Shown here: piece by piece, positions 5,283 through 8,040 of the stretch
Layout of the letters: every line of letters starts with the position of its first letter
How positions within the stretch are numbered: the stretch's first letter is position 1
Source: an uncultured Endomicrobiia bacterium
Lineage (GTDB): Bacteria; Elusimicrobiota; Endomicrobiia; Endomicrobiales; Endomicrobiaceae
Length of the DNA stretch: 8,040 bases
NCBI GenBank assembly: GCA_905236115.1
Contig: CAJOOL010000035.1
Coordinates: 1 to 8,040 of the forward strand
Reading direction: 5' to 3'
Program-made: the position numbers and the translations under genes
Notes under the pieces: generated by a model
The model's input: only the letters and a program-made list of their open reading frames with translations
The model's database searches: none
What the model was told of the DNA's origin: nothing

Positions 5283-6344
5283 ATGGAAGACAAAAAATTG
5301 AAGATTTTGGTTGTTGACGATGAAGATTCTTTAAGAATGTCTTTAACAAGTATTTTGGAGCTGGAAGGTTTTGAAGTAAAAGACGCCGATAACGGATACA
5401 AGGCTATAGAACTTGCCAAACAGGAAGATTTTGATATGATATTTTCCGATATAAGAATGCCCGGTATTAACGGAACAGATACGTTCAAAGAAATTAAAAA
5501 AATAAAACCCGATATTATCGGTGTTATGATGACGGCGTATGCTCTTAACGATTTGATTACGGAAGCGTTGAATTCCGGAGCATTTACCTGCTTAAGCAAA
5601 CCTTTTGAAATAGATACTTTGTTGTCCGTAATAAAAGATATTGTCAACAGGCCTTTTGCTGTTGTTATGGACAGAAATTCCGATGATGTAAAATTTGTCA
5701 ATTCGTTAAAGAACTGCGGACTGAATGTTATTTCCTGCTCTGCCGACAAAATAGAATCTCTTGCAAAACACAGACCCGATATTTTCATTTTACGGGCGGA
5801 GAACGATAATGCAAAAAATCTTGATATTTTAAATAAAATGAAAGATATGTTCGGGCAAATACCCGAAACGATTTTAGCGGTAAGCAAAGAAAACAAATCT
5901 TTAATAAGCGAAGCCAAAAAAATCGGCGTAAATAATTTTGTTGATATTCCCGTAAGAACGGCGGAAGTTTTTGAAATTCTCGGTAAAGATAAAAGAAAAT
6001 TAAATGTTGCCATAGTTGATAATGACAGTAACGAATTTGATAAACTGAAAAAAGAACTTACTGAAAAAGGTTTTCATGTTATAAATTATTCCGGTACGGA
6101 GAAATTGTTTGAAGATATTAAAGATACGTTTTTTGACGTTATCCTTATAGATTGTAAGATACAAACCAATGTCTGTGATATTCAGGATGAAGTAAAAAAA
6201 GTTCTTCCCAATGCCGGTGTTGTATATATTCTTAACAGTGACGAGAACGAGCAGTCTTTGAAAGAAAAAGGATTTTTCTATATAAACAAACCTTTTGAAA
6301 TAGAAGATGTAATAGGTTTAATAAATAAAATTCTGGGAAGATAA
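5283..6344 (+). CDS. Triple receiver-domain response regulator without output domain
   Basis: The 353-residue cytosolic protein consists only of receiver-like units. The first (1-121) is canonical: acidic D12/D13, phosphoacceptor D56 in FSDIRMPG, T84 and K106 in SKPFE. The second (about 123-235) keeps the alternating strand/helix pattern and a proline where K-P is expected (IPV, 222-224). However, R171 stands at the phosphoacceptor position and the lysine is missing. The third (239-353) has IVDND (D246), D290 in LIDCKI and K336 in NKPFE. It lacks an obvious T84 equivalent and the second acidic residue is N247. The start follows AAAGGAG (5266-5272). The gene sits 16 nt after one kinase and 1 nt before another, so both are likely partners. 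With no DNA-binding or enzymatic domain, it probably acts by protein interaction or as a phosphorelay hub. Confidence 0.9.
   Translation: MEDKKLKILVVDDEDSLRMSLTSILELEGFEVKDADNGYKAIELAKQEDFDMIFSDIRMPGINGTDTFKEIKKIKPDIIGVMMTAYALNDLITEALNSGAFTCLSKPFEIDTLLSVIKDIVNRPFAVVMDRNSDDVKFVNSLKNCGLNVISCSADKIESLAKHRPDIFILRAENDNAKNLDILNKMKDMFGQIPETILAVSKENKSLISEAKKIGVNNFVDIPVRTAEVFEILGKDKRKLNVAIVDNDSNEFDKLKKELTEKGFHVINYSGTEKLFEDIKDTFFDVILIDCKIQTNVCDIQDEVKKVLPNAGVVYILNSDENEQSLKEKGFFYINKPFEIEDVIGLINKILGR
5597..5614 (+). repeat. 18-nt direct repeat, copy 1 (first receiver)
   Basis: CAAACCTTTTGAAATAGA is identical at 5597-5614 and 6287-6304. Both copies encode K-P-F-E-I in the same frame, at the conserved lysine of the first and third receivers. 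Exact nucleotide identity, including synonymous positions, suggests duplication within the gene, though codon bias could contribute. Confidence 0.7.
6287..6304 (+). repeat. 18-nt direct repeat, copy 2 (third receiver)
   Basis: This is the second identical copy of the sequence at 5597-5614. It covers K336-P-F-E-I of the third receiver domain, at the position equivalent to K106 of the first. Confidence 0.7.
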
Positions 6345-6345
6345 A

Positions 6346-7044
6346 ATGGAAAAAAATTACAATTTAACGAAGAAAGAACTCAATGCGGAAAAAATAAAAG
6401 TTCTTGCAAAATTTGCCTCAATAGCTTCGCACGATTTAAAAAATGTCGTTGCCGGTTTATCCAACATTTCTTATTTCCTGAACAAATCCATAAATACCGA
6501 AGACGAAAAACAGAAAAAAATGTTAAACCTTTTATCCGTTGAAGTTGTTGAACTTAACAACAGAATAACGGAAATTTTGGATATGACCAGAGTAAAACAG
6601 ATAAAAAAAGCCCCTTGCGATTTGAAATATGTAGTGACAAAAGCCGTTGAAAGTTTAAAAAAAGACGGTATTGTTATTGATGCCGATATTGTATCCGCAA
6701 AGCTCTACGGCGATATTGAAAAACTTTCACAGATGTTTTTTAATATCATAAAAAATGCTAAAGATGCTTTGGAGCAGTCCGGTGTTGTAAAAATTGTAAA
6801 GATAGTTTCTTCCGTTGAGGGCGAAAATGCCGTAATTATGGTTTCCGATAAAGGCAAAGGAATGGATGCCGAAACTTTGGAACAGTGTTTTGACCCGATG
6901 TTTTCAACCAAGACGGCAAAGGCTGTCGGTATGGGGCTGACTACGGCACTTCAGATTGCCGAAATGCACAACGGCACGATAAAAATTTCAAGTGTTCAAA
7001 ATGAGGGAACAACCGTTGTCGTTTCTCTTCCGATTATGAAATAA
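6346..7044 (+). CDS. Soluble minimal histidine kinase (HisKA-HATPase)
   Basis: This 232-residue kinase has no membrane segment and only about 20 residues before its HisKA domain, so it has no sensor of its own. The phospho-acceptor is H29 in SIASHDLKNVV. The family's HELRNP becomes HDLKN with no proline, leaving D30 and N33 at the phosphatase-motif positions. The ATPase domain has NIIKNAKDAL (N133/N137), DKGKG (D168-G172), CFDPMFSTK (181-189) and GMGL (195-198), so it looks catalytically complete. NISYFL lies 11 residues after the histidine here and in the membrane kinase upstream, suggesting a paralogous core. It starts 1 nt after the receiver gene, with GGGAAG (6335-6340) as ribosome site, implying tight co-expression. 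It may phosphorylate, or dephosphorylate, one of the receivers. No strong terminator follows. Confidence 0.92.
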   Translation: MEKNYNLTKKELNAEKIKVLAKFASIASHDLKNVVAGLSNISYFLNKSINTEDEKQKKMLNLLSVEVVELNNRITEILDMTRVKQIKKAPCDLKYVVTKAVESLKKDGIVIDADIVSAKLYGDIEKLSQMFFNIIKNAKDALEQSGVVKIVKIVSSVEGENAVIMVSDKGKGMDAETLEQCFDPMFSTKTAKAVGMGLTTALQIAEMHNGTIKISSVQNEGTTVVVSLPIMK

Positions 7045-7077
7045 TTTTAAAAATTTATTTTTTGTAGGGAATTTTCT

Positions 7078-7105
7078 TTGATTTTTTTTAAATATATTGT
7101 ATAAT
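7078..7105 (+). promoter_or_regulatory. ackA promoter
   Basis: TTGATT (7078-7083, 4/6) and a perfect TATAAT (7100-7105) are spaced by 16 bp. Transcription should begin near 7112, giving a leader of about 30 nt that carries the ribosome site AAGGAAAGGG. Confidence 0.7.
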
Positions 7106-7141
7106 AAGCCCTTATAAATTTAATAAGGAAAGGGAAATAAA

Positions 7142-8040
7142 ATGAAAGTTTTGGTTGTAAATTGCGGTTCTTCGTCGGTAAAATATTCTTTGTTTGATAT
7201 GGATAAGCAGCAGAAAGTTGCATGGGGTTTGGTTGAATGTATAGGGCTTGAAGAAGCTTTTTATAAAAGACAATCCGTAACGGTTCCTCAGGTAAAAACT
7301 GCCTGTAAAGTTGCCAATCATTTTGAAGCCGTCCAAATAATTATAAAAGATTTGCTTGACGAAAAAACCGGCAGCATAAAAGATATTAAAGAGATAGCTG
7401 TTGTCGGCCACAGAGTGGTTCACGGCGGGTATAAATTCTCAAAACCTGTTTTGGTAAACGAGCAGGTTAAGAAAGATTTGAAAGAATGTTATTCTATTGC
7501 ACCTCTTCATACTCCTCACCATTATGCGGGTATTGAGGCCGTTGAAAAAATGCTTCCGGGAATTCCGTCGGTTTTGGTTTTTGACACGGCATTTCACCAG
7601 ACAATGCCGGACTATGCTTACAGATATGCACTTCCGGACGAATATTACGAGCAGGATCATGTCAGAAGATACGGTATGCACGGAACATCGCATAAATACG
7701 TAACACAGAAAGCTGCCGAAATGTTGAATATACCTAAAGATGAAGTAAATTTAATCACATGTCATTTAGGCAACGGCAGTTCCATTACCGCAATCAAAAA
7801 CGGAAAAGTTATTGATACTTCCATGGGTTTTACTCCTCTTGCGGGGCTGGTTATGGGAACAAGATGCGGTGATATTGACCCTGCAGTTATCGTGCATATA
7901 TTGGCAAAATATCCTAAAATGACTTCTGACGAATTAAATACTTTATTAAACAAAAAGAGCGGTGTTGCTGCCGTCAGCGGTATTGCAGGCGGTGATATGA
8001 GAGAAGTGGAAGATGCAATGCTTGCAGGAAATAACAAAGC
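7142..8040 (+). CDS. ackA: Acetate kinase (3' end beyond the window)
   Basis: AckA interconverts acetyl phosphate plus ADP with acetate plus ATP, the ATP-yielding last step of acetate fermentation. It can also control the acetyl-phosphate pool. The window holds the first 299 codons of a family usually about 400 long; the frame is open to the last base. Signatures appear in order: [12 protein letters not shown] (residues 7-18), GHRVVHGG with its conserved Arg, [21 protein letters not shown] with the catalytic-region histidine, HLGNGSS, and [23 protein letters not shown]. The start is supported by AAGGAAAGGG (7125-7134), 7 nt from the ATG. It has its own promoter after the signalling operon. 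A phosphotransacetylase gene may lie nearby, but none is in view. Confidence 0.96.
   Translation, partial: MKVLVVNCGSSSVKYSLFDMDKQQKVAWGLVECIGLEEAFYKRQSVTVPQVKTACKVANHFEAVQIIIKDLLDEKTGSIKDIKEIAVVGHRVVHGGYKFSKPVLVNEQVKKDLKECYSIAPLHTPHHYAGIEAVEKMLPGIPSVLVFDTAFHQTMPDYAYRYALPDEYYEQDHVRRYGMHGTSHKYVTQKAAEMLNIPKDEVNLITCHLGNGSSITAIKNGKVIDTSMGFTPLAGLVMGTRCGDIDPAVIVHILAKYPKMTSDELNTLLNKKSGVAAVSGIAGGDMREVEDAMLAGNNK

Noticed and set aside
5144..6013. Long minus-strand open frame (289 codons) opposite the receiver gene
   Set aside because: It is antisense to a clear receiver protein, has low-complexity Ser/Ile/Phe-rich composition, and shows no recognisable domain or ribosome site.
7045..7077. Terminator after the soluble kinase
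   Set aside because: Only A/T-type weak self-complementarity is visible (around 7045-7062), with no G+C in the stem. Transcription may run into ackA.

Overview
This is an AT-rich bacterial window with short intergenic gaps. Nearly all genes are on the + strand, and four single-copy-type tRNA genes are interspersed among protein genes. Base composition, the MEP isoprenoid genes, an acetate kinase, a Gram-negative-style membrane histidine kinase and repeat-like intergenic sequence fit a low-GC anaerobe. An Elusimicrobiota/Endomicrobium-like genome is my best guess. That is an inference from general character, not a demonstrated assignment. None of the four tRNA genes encodes its CCA end.

Layout, left to right. 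Positions 1-557 hold no convincing gene. They contain hairpins and short segments resembling widely dispersed intergenic repeats, then a terminator-like hairpin and a promoter. Next is a small XRE-family DNA-binding protein with a coiled-coil tail (558-956). A near-consensus promoter then drives secG (1023-1328) with almost no 5' leader. secG is followed closely by tRNA-Leu(GAG) and tRNA-Gly(GCC). The overlapping pair ispD-ispF (1580-2745) encodes two MEP-pathway steps. A consensus promoter inside the end of ispF drives tRNA-Gln(CTG), which ends at a clear terminator. Next comes mscL (3015-3482), a mechanosensitive channel with an added C-terminal zinc ribbon. A 16-bp palindrome lies after mscL and overlaps the promoter of the next unit.

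The most interesting region is 3522-7044, one apparent transcription unit: tRNA-Thr(TGT), a membrane histidine kinase, a protein of three receiver-like domains, and a short soluble histidine kinase. The middle receiver has lost its phosphoacceptor. The last receiver retains the phosphoacceptor Asp and Lys. The two kinase cores share an in-frame stretch at the same distance from their phospho-histidines, which suggests duplication within the operon. No DNA-binding or enzymatic output domain is encoded, so the system probably signals through protein-protein contacts or a distant partner. The window ends inside ackA (acetate kinase), which has its own promoter and ribosome binding site.
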